From contig JADFJB010000003.1 of assembly GCA_022566355.1 (NCBI GenBank), forward strand, positions 23,501 through 87,500: a stretch of DNA of 64,000 nucleotides. The letters are read 5' to 3'. This DNA comes from a candidate division KSB1 bacterium. GTDB lineage: Bacteria > Zhuqueibacterota > JdFR-76 > DREG01. The position numbers were made by a program, and so were the translations under genes. Each line of letters opens with the position of its first letter. The stretch's first letter is position 1. The notes beneath the pieces are model-generated. The model saw nothing but the letters and a program-made list of their open reading frames with translations, had not been told where the DNA came from and ran no database searches. Of the stretch, positions 1 to 9,449 are shown piece by piece.

Positions 1-1216
1 CACCAGACTGAACGTCTATAGTAACCCGTGGAAAGTTGACCGGATCACCCAATGTATTATCTGCAAAACTAAATTTAAGATCGCCGTCAAAATCGCCTGC
101 ACGGCTCCATCTTATTGTGGGATCGATTAGTGTGTCACCTGTCGCACCAGCCACATGTAGATAGACTACTTCAAATTCCGTTGGATCGGGCGGATTACTG
201 TGATTATTACCCGGTCCTGCGGGAGATGAAAAGATTTCCATAATTCCCTGGCCCATAATCCAGAGCTTTCCACCGCCATCCGCAAATTCGGAAAGTTGAA
301 CCGGAGCTTCCGGGTAAGCATCGCCAATTTCGTGCCACATGGAAGATCCACTTCCATATAACACAGCTACCTGGAATGGAGTTAAATCAGCAGTTACTGG
401 GATTCCTTGCTCGGCGATATCCCAGGTATCGAAGGCAAAACCTTCGAGAATAGCGGCATAGAAACCATCTTCATCGATTTCATCCAAGACGCTGCCCTGG
501 GGATTATCATCGACAATAAGGACAGTAGGGAGTTTTACTTCATATTCTATCTCGGTGGTTGAGACCTCGCCATCATTGTCCTGGGCTTCCAATGTAAAGG
601 TATAAGTATCGGGCGCAGCAGGTACAACGAATCCGGCTGTCGTTCCTAAAGCAAATTCACCAAAAGCTCCACCCTCTGTGCTGCGCCAGCGATAGCCGGT
701 AATTGAACCGAATTTGTCCGGATCTGTACCGCTCCATTGAAACTTTGCGGTTTGACCGGGAGCATAAGCCGGGGTTGCACCGCTGCCGCCCGAAGAGGCG
801 CTGCCGCGGGCGCCGGAAATGAGGACTTGTGGAGGTCCTGTATTGGCGCCAACATTGAATGTCCTGGAGACTGTGGCTGTCTCACTTCCGCCGGTTGCAG
901 TTACCGTAAATGTATAACTACCCGAAGGCTGCCCATTATATGTTTTTGATATTTCATTTGTAGATACAAGTGAAGCATCAACCCCTGATAATTGAATCTG
1001 AAAGCTTACACTTGCTCCCCCACCACGTGCTCGCCATTCGAAGGAGAAGCGCGAATTATTTAATATGGTTCCGCCCTCTGCGGGACCTGCAATAATCTCG
1101 ACTATAAGCGCCTGGGTAAAGGCTGTTATGGTTTTATCATCCTTGGCGCAGGAAAACAAAAGCGCCAAAGATAGTATGAAGTAAGGAGCGCTTCTCTTAA
1201 TTATTGTTTTTAACAT
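1..1216 (-). CDS. Large surface lipoprotein, C-terminus cut by window edge
   Basis: The reverse-strand reading frame stays open from an ATG at 1216 to the window edge (about 405 codons), so only the N-terminal part is seen. It starts with a charged/hydrophobic signal ending LFSC, a lipobox, so it is probably a lipid-anchored envelope protein. An AGGAG site lies 8 bases before the ATG. Ig/Fn3-like repeats follow (Gly/Ser/Thr rich, with a DxDG-type turn near residue 190), then a segment starting VLIVDDNP that resembles the amidotransferase-like region of its upstream neighbour. It lies 48 bp downstream of that gene on the same strand, so the two are likely co-transcribed paralogues. Function is unknown; a role at the cell surface is inference. 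Confidence 0.8.
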   Translation of the reverse strand, partial: MLKTIIKRSAPYFILSLALLFSCAKDDKTITAFTQALIVEIIAGPAEGGTILNNSRFSFEWRARGGGASVSFQIQLSGVDASLVSTNEISKTYNGQPSGSYTFTVTATGGSETATVSRTFNVGANTGPPQVLISGARGSASSGGSGATPAYAPGQTAKFQWSGTDPDKFGSITGYRWRSTEGGAFGEFALGTTAGFVVPAAPDTYTFTLEAQDNDGEVSTTEIEYEVKLPTVLIVDDNPQGSVLDEIDEDGFYAAILEGFAFDTWDIAEQGIPVTADLTPFQVAVLYGSGSSMWHEIGDAYPEAPVQLSEFADGGGKLWIMGQGIMEIFSSPAGPGNNHSNPPDPTEFEVVYLHVAGATGDTLIDPTIRWSRAGDFDGDLKFSFADNTLGDPVNFPRVTIDVQSG

Positions 1217-1264
1217 ATTAGAATCTCCTAAAATTTAAGTCCTTCATATCATATTTTAAAATGT

Positions 1265-3175
1265 TTACAGTTCTCCAAAAAAATTTCTCAGGATATATTC
1301 AAAATTACTTGCAGCGCCGGCGTAGTTCTGTCCATAGATTCGGCCGGCGATGTATACAAAATTACTTTTCGTTTCATCAGTACCGGGTGTGGGCAGCGTA
1401 ACTTCACTCCTGCTGGTATATACCAGGTTCGGATGTGCCCAGACACTTAAACCGCGCACAAAACTGAATGGTGAGGTACCACCCTCTTCCATGGTCGTAG
1501 CGCTGCTGCGATGAGCAAATAACATAGTATGAGTAAATGAAGACTTGGTGTAGCTGGACATACCGTCCCAATCGGTTACGGTGCCATCGTCACTGGAATT
1601 CAAGAATCCACCGCCCCCAGAGAATACTGCGGTTGCACTCATACTGCGTGTAAAAGGTGTCATCTCAACGAGTCCAGGAAAAACCGGAATATATTCTCTT
1701 ATTCTTACCCTGCCGGAGGTAAACCCCTCCCGTCCGGAAATATTGGCATAAGAAATTAAGGCACTATCGAAAAAGTTGTCACCGTTTCGGGTTGCAAGGA
1801 GCACATTTCCTCCAGCTTGTAGATAAGCTAAAATGGGCGTTCCCTGCCAATCTGCCAGATCACCCTGAAAATTGTTACCCAGCCAGACCACAGACGAGTA
1901 TTTTGCCAGAACATCCGGAGATATTGGACCCGATCCAATTGATGCAGGGACTGTAGTGGGAACATGTTGTCCCGGGAAGAGATCCCAGAAAGCTCCAACG
2001 GTAAGCTCTCCAAAATAAGCCTTTGCTGCATAACCATCATGGGGGAGGGGATCATAGCTACCCCAGGTGATGCCGTTAACAAGAAGGAAACCCTCGTCGA
2101 ATGTTGGTAAAGCTACACTGATTTTGTTTGATTGTATGACGACAGCCCCACCCGCATCTCGCAATGCCAGGAAGACAGTATGTTCGCCTGCCGGCATATC
2201 GATGCTGGCAGAAACCGGATCGCTATAGGATAACCATTCAGTGCCGGAAAATGCGTACGATCCATCGGCGTTTAAGGTTTCATCGTTTAAAGAGTAGGAG
2301 TAGTTAGAAACAGCGCCGGTATAATAGGCTGTTTCTCCACGCCAGGTAAAAACTGCAGCTGCTCCCGCGAACCAGCCACCTCCATCCGTTGGACCAGTGG
2401 ATTGTTGTAATATCGGAGAAAACCCACTGCCAACAAAAAAGCTTCGAGTGTCTGGTGTCTCATCTCGAGCGCCATAATTATCGATGGATTGCACGGCAAA
2501 TACATGATTGCCTTCCGCAAACACATTGCCCAGGACAACGCTAAATTCTACACTGGCTTTGCCATCTGAGTCAGCCGCGATAATTGTCTCGGCTCCGCCA
2601 TCGACGGTATAGGCAAATTCTATTACTTGGCCATTTTCGTCAGACCCGGATATTCCAAAAGTCACACCTCCACCTGTAGTGGCTCCATTCGCAGGGCCTG
2701 ACACAATCGAGGTAATAGGCGATTTATTTGCCAGAATCTCAGCAAGGCTCAACTTGGCAACCGCTGGTGTAGGATCTTCCGCACCCTCGTTGTCTTTGGA
2801 TTTGACTTCCACAGTGTGTTCATCTGTTGCTGAAGTGAATGTAATCGTTCCTGAAAAAAACTGTTTGACTGTCCAGTTGGAATAATCCCCGCCATCTAAG
2901 CGAACAGCAAAACTGTCCACTGACCCATCCAGATCGGTACCAGTATATTCTACCGTAAAAGAAAAATCTCCTAAATTAGTCACAACCCCAAGGGTATCTG
3001 TTTCCAGATCCACTTTTTTCAATATTTTTGACGTGATCGATGTTTCCGGAGCTTGATTTACTCCTTTCGCATCAAACTTTGTCGGTCCGTCACCACAGCT
3101 CCAAAGAAACAATAAACTTATAACCAGGAGCAATGGGAAAGCCTTCTTACCATCATGTAAGATTTCTTTAAGCAT
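1265..3175 (-). CDS. Surface lipoprotein with Ig/Fn3-like repeats
   Basis: A 636-residue protein with an N-terminal signal and lipobox (LWSC near residue 27), preceded by a strong GAGGAGG site. About residues 40-250 form repeated beta-sandwich-like units with DGS/DNxGA turns typical of Ig/cadherin/Fn3-like folds. The C-terminal 300 residues contain LLVNGITWGSYDP and a region on 'YLQAGGNVLLATRNGDNF', resembling glutamine-amidotransferase-like folds seen in large secreted proteins of this group. No catalytic set could be assigned. It heads a probable two-gene operon with the paralogous lipoprotein downstream. Substrate and function are not recognised. Confidence 0.85.
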   Translation of the reverse strand: MLKEILHDGKKAFPLLLVISLLFLWSCGDGPTKFDAKGVNQAPETSITSKILKKVDLETDTLGVVTNLGDFSFTVEYTGTDLDGSVDSFAVRLDGGDYSNWTVKQFFSGTITFTSATDEHTVEVKSKDNEGAEDPTPAVAKLSLAEILANKSPITSIVSGPANGATTGGGVTFGISGSDENGQVIEFAYTVDGGAETIIAADSDGKASVEFSVVLGNVFAEGNHVFAVQSIDNYGARDETPDTRSFFVGSGFSPILQQSTGPTDGGGWFAGAAAVFTWRGETAYYTGAVSNYSYSLNDETLNADGSYAFSGTEWLSYSDPVSASIDMPAGEHTVFLALRDAGGAVVIQSNKISVALPTFDEGFLLVNGITWGSYDPLPHDGYAAKAYFGELTVGAFWDLFPGQHVPTTVPASIGSGPISPDVLAKYSSVVWLGNNFQGDLADWQGTPILAYLQAGGNVLLATRNGDNFFDSALISYANISGREGFTSGRVRIREYIPVFPGLVEMTPFTRSMSATAVFSGGGGFLNSSDDGTVTDWDGMSSYTKSSFTHTMLFAHRSSATTMEEGGTSPFSFVRGLSVWAHPNLVYTSRSEVTLPTPGTDETKSNFVYIAGRIYGQNYAGAASNFEYILRNFFGEL

Positions 3176-3603
3176 CTGCAGCCCTCCTCAAGGTTAGAGA
3201 ATAATAAATATTATAGTTAATTATAATAATGTACTTTTAGAAATTGTATTTTACTAAGTAGAAATCCGAAAAAATCAGCTACAAGAACAACCAATACATA
3301 AAACTAATAATACTTGGGCAGAGTACGTTTCTGTTGTTAGGAAAGGAAACATTGAAATACGACTTGAATATTTTGAAGAATGATAATTGATTCACAGGAT
3401 TTGTAGCAATTTTTTTGAATGACCACCTCCGAACTTTATTTCAATTATTAACTTATTGTAGTTATTGTAGAAAATTAAAACATGATTGTCAAGAAAAAAA
3501 TTTCAATTATCAAATTTTTTTATTAATATATCTAACAAAGCACATCATATCTTACAATATGCAACCTTAAATCCATATTTGCACTGAGGTGAATTTGATT
3601 ACG
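3176..3603. other. AT-rich intergenic region
   Basis: This gap separates the divergent lipoprotein operon from the XRE-cupin regulator. It is strongly AT-rich with A and T runs, especially 3470-3540, and must hold promoters for both sides. No confident -35/-10 pair, RNA or coding segment was recognised. Confidence 0.4.
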
Positions 3604-3651
3604 GTTCTGTGTTTAGTAATGTTCCAAGTTCTGTGTTTAGTAATGTTCCAA
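3604..3651. repeat. Perfect 24-bp tandem duplication
   Basis: Two identical adjacent 24-base units (3604-3627 and 3628-3651) begin GTTCTGTG and end TGTTCCAA. They lie about 130 bp upstream of the chosen start of the XRE-cupin regulator. Position suggests either a recent slippage event or a duplicated operator; the sequence alone does not decide. Confidence 0.85.
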
Positions 3652-3782
3652 AAATTTATGATCTACAGAAAATATTTGTTTCTTCATTGCATTCTCGTTC
3701 AAGAAATATTACAATAAGGGTCTTAAAAATTTGGCTCATTTGTTCGTATACCTCGAAAAATGTTAAATCCGGAAAAGGTGTC

Positions 3783-4337
3783 ATGACAAATTTAAATATA
3801 GGTGTTAGAGTAAAAAAGTTACGATCTGGAAAAAAATTAACATTACGACAGCTCTCTGGTCTTTCCGGTGTTTCTGCAACACAGATTTCTGAAATTGAAC
3901 GCAACCTTACGGCTCCGACTGTCCCGACCCTTATGAAAATTGTATCAGCATTAGATACGGAGGCTAGTATATTTTTTGAAAAGAAAGATAATAAAACGAT
4001 TTCGCTGGTTCGAAAAAATGACCGCCAGCAGTTAATAGACCGGAAGAATAACGTCTTTATTGAAAATATTACGACAGGGATAACCGATTCGAAAATAAAA
4101 GCGATCATCGCACATCCTCCTCCGGGCGCTGAAAATATTCCGGGTGGTTATCAGCATCCTGGAGAAGAGTTGATTTATGTAATCAAAGGAAAAATTGAAG
4201 TTCAATTAAATGACACAAGTTACACTCTCGAAGAAGGCGATAGTATTCATTTTCGGGGAGAAATCAGGCATATCATAAGAAATCCGACTAATCAGGATGT
4301 TGAAGTGCTTGCCATAATATCACCGCCAAATTATTAG
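3783..4337 (+). CDS. XRE-family HTH / cupin transcriptional regulator
   Basis: A 184-residue regulator starting at MTNLNIG. This ATG was preferred over one 58 codons upstream because GGAAAAGG precedes it and the upstream codons do not resemble the family. Residues about 5-60 form an XRE helix-turn-helix (RVKKLRSGKKLTLRQLS, then TQISEIERN). The C-terminal half is a small cupin barrel with 'HPGEELIYVIKG' and 'LEEGDSIHFRGEIRH'. The architecture matches the PuuR/SinR-cupin class, which often controls amino-acid or polyamine genes. The amino-acid permease and amidohydrolase downstream are possible targets, but a 1-kb gap of repeats intervenes. Confidence 0.9.
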   Translation: MTNLNIGVRVKKLRSGKKLTLRQLSGLSGVSATQISEIERNLTAPTVPTLMKIVSALDTEASIFFEKKDNKTISLVRKNDRQQLIDRKNNVFIENITTGITDSKIKAIIAHPPPGAENIPGGYQHPGEELIYVIKGKIEVQLNDTSYTLEEGDSIHFRGEIRHIIRNPTNQDVEVLAIISPPNY

Positions 4338-4473
4338 AGGCCAGGCTTCAGATAAACAATTATTGGAAAACTGCTCGATCCGTTTGATTCTAACTAAGTA
4401 GTTAACTTGCTTTATTCATGAATTGCTTGTATAAGCAAAGTTTTCAAAAATTGCGATCATGAAGTAAAGTATC

Positions 4474-4605
4474 CAGGCTATCCGAGAACCGGGTTTTATT
4501 GCTTCTGAATGCTTAAAGCAGGAGTTCACTCTGTGGTTGATAACGTAAAAATATCCCCGATAAAAGTATTCGGGGATGACATATTGGTAGTTCTCAGATA
4601 GCCTG
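4474..4605. repeat. Nested inverted-repeat element
   Basis: The outer 16-base arms (4474-4489, 4590-4605) match as an inverted repeat at 15 of 16 positions (CAGGCTATCCGAGAAC). Inside is a second hairpin with 8-base arms ATCCCCGA/TCGGGGAT at 4553-4577. The outer motif CTATCCGAGAAC recurs in degenerate form near 9550, so this looks like one copy of a dispersed non-coding repeat family. It contains no ORF. Confidence 0.75.
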
Positions 4606-4643
4606 CTAAAAGCGTAGGATTTGCGAATAATCCAGGTTAATTA

Positions 4644-4700
4644 AGATTTCTCGTCGTAAACTCCGTTCGACTACGCTCACGACGCTGCCTCGAAATGACA
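4644..4700. repeat. Dispersed 57-bp repeat, copy 1
   Basis: This segment matches 44704-44760 in the opposite orientation at 54 of 57 positions. Its core reads CTCCGTTCGACTACGCTCA. Both copies are intergenic and carry no coding potential. Confidence 0.85.
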
Positions 4701-4727
4701 ATTGAGTTGATTATTATCACTAATTCA

Positions 4728-5045
4728 TCACTGGGATAATAGAACTTCAAGTGAAAATAAACTTTCATCTAGATTCGAGCTTTTCGCTGCAACACTAATC
4801 AAAGTTGGAGAAGAAATATTAGTCAGATCAATATTCGTTTTGCTGCCTGCATCCAAAAGGCTATCGTACATGGGGTACTTGTTGAACGGATGGCAAGGAG
4901 ATAAGTGATCCCATCTCCACTACCACCTACAGCATTCCAGGTACTATGATAATTGCCATCATCTTGCTTTTTGGGCTGACAAACCTGTATGAGAGGGGGA
5001 GCGCCCGCCAGACTAGCCAAATAGGCAGTATTAACCTGAACGACC
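4728..5045 (-). pseudogene. Decayed C-terminal fragment of an exported protein
   Basis: Reading the reverse strand from about 5045, a protein-like segment (NTAYLASLAG, then NAVGGSGDGITYLLAIR) runs to about 4873. It then makes sense only after a one-base frame change, continuing YDSLLDAGSKTNIDLTNISS and ending LLSQ-stop at 4728. A stop codon lies just upstream in the first frame and there is no start codon or SD, so only the tail of a gene remains. The composition resembles the beta-rich ends of secreted enzymes, but the family is not identified. Confidence 0.45.
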
Positions 5046-5373
5046 TGCGAAAATAGTTAAAATTCATAAATTCGATTAAATCATTGGTGTTGATGGATTC
5101 TTGTCACAACCTAATATTGAAAAAGCTATAATGAAAATTAACTGGCGAGGAAAATTAAATTGTCCCATTTTGTCTCTCATTTTCAAAAATTATAAAATTA
5201 GTAATGTAGAATCTTAAGAAGAATTGTCAAGAAAATATATCGAGTTGAGCTTAGTAAAGTTGCATGGCTTGACTTTCCAAAAAAAAACACCTACCTTGTC
5301 CAAAATCTAAAATAATCTATTTATAATTACTCCAAGTCTTAATAAAAATCCAGAAGGAACTCATAAATATAAA

Positions 5374-6720
5374 ATGGAACGTGGCGAAAGTGCTTCTTTG
5401 AAAAAAGCGATTGGTTTACCCCATGCTACTGCAATGGTTGTGGGAACGATTATAGGAGCATCTATTTTCGTTCAGCCATCGGAGATAACCACTCTGGTTC
5501 CTTCGCTACTTGGAATTTTCCTGGTTTGGATTATTTCAGGGGTGCTCACAATGTTTGGCGCTTTGGTGTGCGCCGAATTAGCTTCCATCTTTAGCCGTAG
5601 TGGGGGTGTCTATATTTATTTAAAAGAAGCATTTTCACCTGCTCTTGGATTTTTGTGGGGCTGGGCAATGTTTTGGGTAATGCATTCCGGAATTATCGCA
5701 GTTATCGCCGTAGTTTTCGCACGCTATGTTGCTTATTTCATACCTTTGGATCCCCTAGCCATTAAAGCGGTAGCGATAATAGTTATTATTGCTCTTTCTT
5801 TCATCAATTATATTGGTGTGAAACATGGTAGTATGCTGCAGACACTTTTTACTTTCGGGAAATTGGTTGCGATTCTTGCAATTATTATTTTGGGTTTTTC
5901 ACTTGGGTCAGGTTTGACGACAAATTATCAAACAGAAGAAATGCTAACTTTTTCGGTGGGATTTGGCGATTTCGGTTTGGCATTGGTAGCCGGTCTTTTT
6001 GCTTTTGGTGGGTGGCACATGGTATCCTATAATGCTGGAGAAACCATTCAACCGCGAAAAACAATTCCACGGGCATTAATACTAGGGACAGCCATTGTAA
6101 TCTTTTGTTATATCGCTTTAAATGCAGTGTACATGTATGTCCTTCCATTAGAGGTTGTGGCTTCCTCCACGCGGGTGGCAGCCGATGCTGCGGATGCCGT
6201 TATCGGAAGTGGTGGTGGTGCAGTCATGTCGGGATTGGTTGTTTTTTCAACATTTGGTGCGCTAAGCGGAATTATTTTAGCAGGACCCCGTGTCTATTAC
6301 GCAATGGCCCGGGATGGTCTGGTTTTTAAGTGGATGGGAGAAATCCATCCCAAATATCGAACGCCGCATCGATCTATTCTCATTCAAGCCATCTGGTCAT
6401 CAATACTGGTTAGTACCGGAACCTATCGAGTTCTTTTCACCAGGGTGATCTATACAGAGTGGATATTTTTCGGTCTTATGGCGATCGGTTTATTTGTCTT
6501 GCGAAAAAGATCAGATCTAAAAAGAGATTATTCAGTATGGGGATATCCCGTTGTTCCGGTGATATTTATTCTATCGGCATTTGCAATTGTTGCGAATCAA
6601 ATTTATTCGGATTTAACCGAGTGTTTATTCGGTTTGTCGCTCGTTTTGATTGGCTTACCTGTTTATCATTTTTGGGCGAAGACCGGAATGACAAAGGAGG
6701 AGAACCATGAAAGTAATTGA
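5374..6720 (+). CDS. APC-superfamily amino acid permease
   Basis: A 448-residue integral membrane protein with about 12 hydrophobic segments. The first carries the APC signature 'VVGTIIGASIFVQPS' (the unwound helix that binds the substrate amino/carboxyl group), and 'YYAMARDGLVFKWMGEIHP' is the conserved loop of the LAT/y+L-like branch. It probably exchanges or imports an amino acid across the inner membrane; specificity cannot be read. Its last 14 bases overlap the downstream amidohydrolase, so the two are translationally coupled and likely serve one substrate. The only SD candidate (AGAAGGA) is rather far from the ATG. Confidence 0.9.
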   Translation: MERGESASLKKAIGLPHATAMVVGTIIGASIFVQPSEITTLVPSLLGIFLVWIISGVLTMFGALVCAELASIFSRSGGVYIYLKEAFSPALGFLWGWAMFWVMHSGIIAVIAVVFARYVAYFIPLDPLAIKAVAIIVIIALSFINYIGVKHGSMLQTLFTFGKLVAILAIIILGFSLGSGLTTNYQTEEMLTFSVGFGDFGLALVAGLFAFGGWHMVSYNAGETIQPRKTIPRALILGTAIVIFCYIALNAVYMYVLPLEVVASSTRVAADAADAVIGSGGGAVMSGLVVFSTFGALSGIILAGPRVYYAMARDGLVFKWMGEIHPKYRTPHRSILIQAIWSSILVSTGTYRVLFTRVIYTEWIFFGLMAIGLFVLRKRSDLKRDYSVWGYPVVPVIFILSAFAIVANQIYSDLTECLFGLSLVLIGLPVYHFWAKTGMTKEENHESN

Positions 6721-7687
6721 CTTCCATAATCACTATTATCCCCCGGAATACCTGCGAGCTTTACAAGAGGGTTCAAGTACCATCAAAGTCACATTCGATT
6801 CCGAGAATAACCCATTGCTCCATTATCCGGGTGACTACAATGTGGTTGTTCCAGGGCATAGAGACATTGCATTTAGAGAGACTGTCCTTGAAAAAGAGAA
6901 AATTGATAAACAAGTATTAACCTTTACCTCACCGGGAACCCACATTGAAAAAAACGATTTCTCTATTGAACTGGCCATGTTGGTAAACAATATGTTAGCC
7001 AGAATTAAAGATGAAAAATCTCACTGTTTCACCGCGCTAGCTACACTGCCATTAAATAATCCACAAGCTTCGGTAAAAGAATTCGAGAGAGCAACCAAAG
7101 AACTTGGTTTCGCGGGTTGTATGTTGTTTAGCAACGTAAACGGGACTGCTTTAAGTGATGACCGCTATTGGCCTTTGTATGAAAGTGCGAATGAAGCAAA
7201 AACAGTATTCTATATTCATCCAATACATCCTGTGGGTGTAGAGGCAATGTTGGATTATTGGCTTATGCCATTAATTGGCTTTACTTTTGATACGACTTTA
7301 GCTGCCGCGAAATTAGTGTTCAGCGGTGTTATTGAACGATTCCCCGAAATTCGCTGGGTGTTGGCGCATTTAGGCGGTGCAATTCCATATCTTGCAGAAA
7401 GACTCGACCGTGGTTTTTATGCATTTAAAGAGTGCCGGCAGAATATCAGCAAACCACCTAGTGAGTACTTGAAAAATTTTTATTTTGATACCGTTAATTT
7501 TGACACCAAAGCCTTGCAACTTGCGATCGATTTTGCCGGAACGGATCATATATTGGCAGGCAGTGATTACCCCCATAAAATAGGAAGCCTGGAACAAATG
7601 CTTCAAAGTATTAACGATTTGAAGATTTCATCTAAAGCCAAAGAGGATATTTTATGGAACAATACAGAGAGACTCCTGGGCTTATAA
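6707..7687 (+). CDS. Amidohydrolase 2 / ACMSD-like metal-dependent hydrolase
   Basis: A 326-residue TIM-barrel of the amidohydrolase-2 family (PF04909), which includes aminocarboxymuconate-semialdehyde decarboxylase (ACMSD). Probable metal ligands are H7 and H9 (DFHNHYYP), H171 (YIHPIHP) and D287 (GSDYPH), with H221 in 'LAHLGG' a likely active-site histidine. AAAGGAGGAG before the ATG is a strong ribosome site. It overlaps the permease stop by 14 bp, pointing to uptake and breakdown of a common compound. Whether it decarboxylates (ACMSD, gamma-resorcylate type) or hydrolyses is undecided. Confidence 0.88.
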   Translation: MKVIDFHNHYYPPEYLRALQEGSSTIKVTFDSENNPLLHYPGDYNVVVPGHRDIAFRETVLEKEKIDKQVLTFTSPGTHIEKNDFSIELAMLVNNMLARIKDEKSHCFTALATLPLNNPQASVKEFERATKELGFAGCMLFSNVNGTALSDDRYWPLYESANEAKTVFYIHPIHPVGVEAMLDYWLMPLIGFTFDTTLAAAKLVFSGVIERFPEIRWVLAHLGGAIPYLAERLDRGFYAFKECRQNISKPPSEYLKNFYFDTVNFDTKALQLAIDFAGTDHILAGSDYPHKIGSLEQMLQSINDLKISSKAKEDILWNNTERLLGL

Positions 7688-7716
7688 AACTGTAGAAAGT
7701 CATCAGCAAATAAATT

Positions 7717-9384
7717 ATGACCGAAAGTAAATTTAACATACTTTACATCGATACTTCACAAACAGATCTGGAACTGTTTAAAGCACAATTCGAAAACGAT
7801 TACAATATCACCACTGTGGATGATCCTGATGAAGCTAGGGAAATCTTAAAACTGACTGATATTCAACTGATGATTTCCGAACAGGAGTTACCGAGTACAA
7901 CCGGGATTGAGTTTTTCGAAAGTTTAAATAATTCTAATCCGGATTTAATCAAAGTGATTTTGACCCATTTCAGAAATGCCGATCAAGTAATAACTGCGTT
8001 AAATACCTACCAGGTTCACAAATTCATCATAAAACCATACGATAAATTTGCAATAGAAGAGATTATCGATGATGCGTTACAAATCTATCTAAAAAAACAG
8101 AAAAATAGAAAAACCTTACTCGAACTTCGACATTTGTTGGATGAAATGAACCTGGTTTACGAGGTCTCGCTTAAAATTTCAGAGAAAAAGCCTCTGGGTA
8201 AGTTACTTACAGAAATTATGGAGAGCTGTAAAACTGTAATGAACGCCGAAGCCAGTTCTCTATTACTGTATGATCCTGAAGATGAGCAGTTGCATTTCCA
8301 GGTTGCAACCGGATCGAAAGGAATGCTGGTTAAAAAATACAGTGTATCAATGGGAGAGGGGATCGCCGGGTGGGTGGCAAAAAACCAGGAATCGCAATTG
8401 ATCGAAGATTGCTATCAAGATCCCAGGTTTAATCGCGAATTTGATCTAAAAAGCGATTTCCATACACGTTCAATGATTTGCGTCCCGTTGGTTAGAAAAG
8501 AGAAATTACTCGGGGTCATTCAGGTGATCAATAAAATAGATGGCAAAGTATTTACAGAATCTGATTTACGCATCTTCTCGACTCTTGCATCTCAGTGTGC
8601 AATTTCAATAGAAAATGCGCAATTGATCGAATCGCAGATAGAAGCAGAGGCATTAGAGCGTGAATTACAAACCGCAAGGGAAATACAAAACCAATTACTG
8701 CCATCATCACTTCCGGAATTTGATGATTTGGATATAGCAACTCGATTAATACCGGCTCGATTAATAGGCGGTGATTATTACAATGTAATAAAAATCAATG
8801 ACCATCAAAGTTTGCTTTTCATTTCTGATGTTAGTGGAAAAGGGATTCCTGCAGCTCTTATCGTTTCTACAATATATTCATGCCTTGAAACCTATCTCGA
8901 TCTACGAAAAGAAGAATTTGATCTCCTTTCTTTAGTAACAAGTTTGAATAAAGCATTGATCAGTTCAACGCCTCTTGATAAATATGCAACCTGCTGGTTT
9001 GGTTTATATGATCATACCAAGAAGAAATTGATCAGTTTAAATGCCGGTCATAATCCACCCTATATTTTTCATAAAAAGGATAAGAAACCAATAGAATTAA
9101 ACACGGGCGGTATTATTTTAGGAATTATGGAGTTCCTTTTTGAAACAGAAGAAATCGATATGCAACTGCACGATGTATTGGTATTTTTCACGGATGGTGT
9201 CACAGAAGCGCTGAACAAACAAGATGAAGAATATGGTGAGGCTCGTTTGATTGATGTGGTTAATAGAAATCAACATAAACCAGCAACTGAGATTATAAAT
9301 GAAATCGAGGAAGATGTAAAGAAACATGTCTCTGGCGCCCCGCAAAGTGATGATTTTACTTGCGTGGTGGCGAAGATATTATAG
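7717..9384 (+). CDS. Pseudo-receiver / GAF / SpoIIE-type PP2C phosphatase
   Basis: A 555-residue signalling protein. Residues 1-120 form a response-regulator receiver fold (LYIDTSQTD; ILTHF; KFIIKPYD keeps the conserved Lys), but the phosphoacceptor Asp is replaced by Glu55 in 'MISEQELP'. Residues about 150-310 are a GAF domain (GEGIAGWVAK, VPLVRKEKLLGVIQVINK). Residues 320-555 are a SpoIIE/RsbU-like PP2C domain with 'ARLIGGDYYN' and 'DVSGKGIPAAL', the metal-binding aspartates, and 'GAPQSDDFTCV' near the end. It probably dephosphorylates an anti-sigma-factor antagonist in a partner-switching pathway; no RsbV/RsbW gene is nearby. The Glu may mimic constant phosphorylation. Confidence 0.92.
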   Translation: MTESKFNILYIDTSQTDLELFKAQFENDYNITTVDDPDEAREILKLTDIQLMISEQELPSTTGIEFFESLNNSNPDLIKVILTHFRNADQVITALNTYQVHKFIIKPYDKFAIEEIIDDALQIYLKKQKNRKTLLELRHLLDEMNLVYEVSLKISEKKPLGKLLTEIMESCKTVMNAEASSLLLYDPEDEQLHFQVATGSKGMLVKKYSVSMGEGIAGWVAKNQESQLIEDCYQDPRFNREFDLKSDFHTRSMICVPLVRKEKLLGVIQVINKIDGKVFTESDLRIFSTLASQCAISIENAQLIESQIEAEALERELQTAREIQNQLLPSSLPEFDDLDIATRLIPARLIGGDYYNVIKINDHQSLLFISDVSGKGIPAALIVSTIYSCLETYLDLRKEEFDLLSLVTSLNKALISSTPLDKYATCWFGLYDHTKKKLISLNAGHNPPYIFHKKDKKPIELNTGGIILGIMEFLFETEEIDMQLHDVLVFFTDGVTEALNKQDEEYGEARLIDVVNRNQHKPATEIINEIEEDVKKHVSGAPQSDDFTCVVAKIL

Positions 9385-9449
9385 ATTTCTATAAATATTT
9401 TATTATTAACCTGGATAATTCATGAACCATGTTTTTAAGCTTAACATCC

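Noticed and set aside
3609-3782. 58-codon N-terminal extension of the XRE-cupin regulator
   Set aside because: It runs through the 24-bp tandem repeat, lacks an SD and has no family similarity; the ATG at 3783 has a good ribosome site and begins the HTH directly.
3656-4108. 150-codon reverse-strand ORF opposite the regulator
   Set aside because: Antisense shadow of the HTH-cupin gene; its translation has no domain and no SD.
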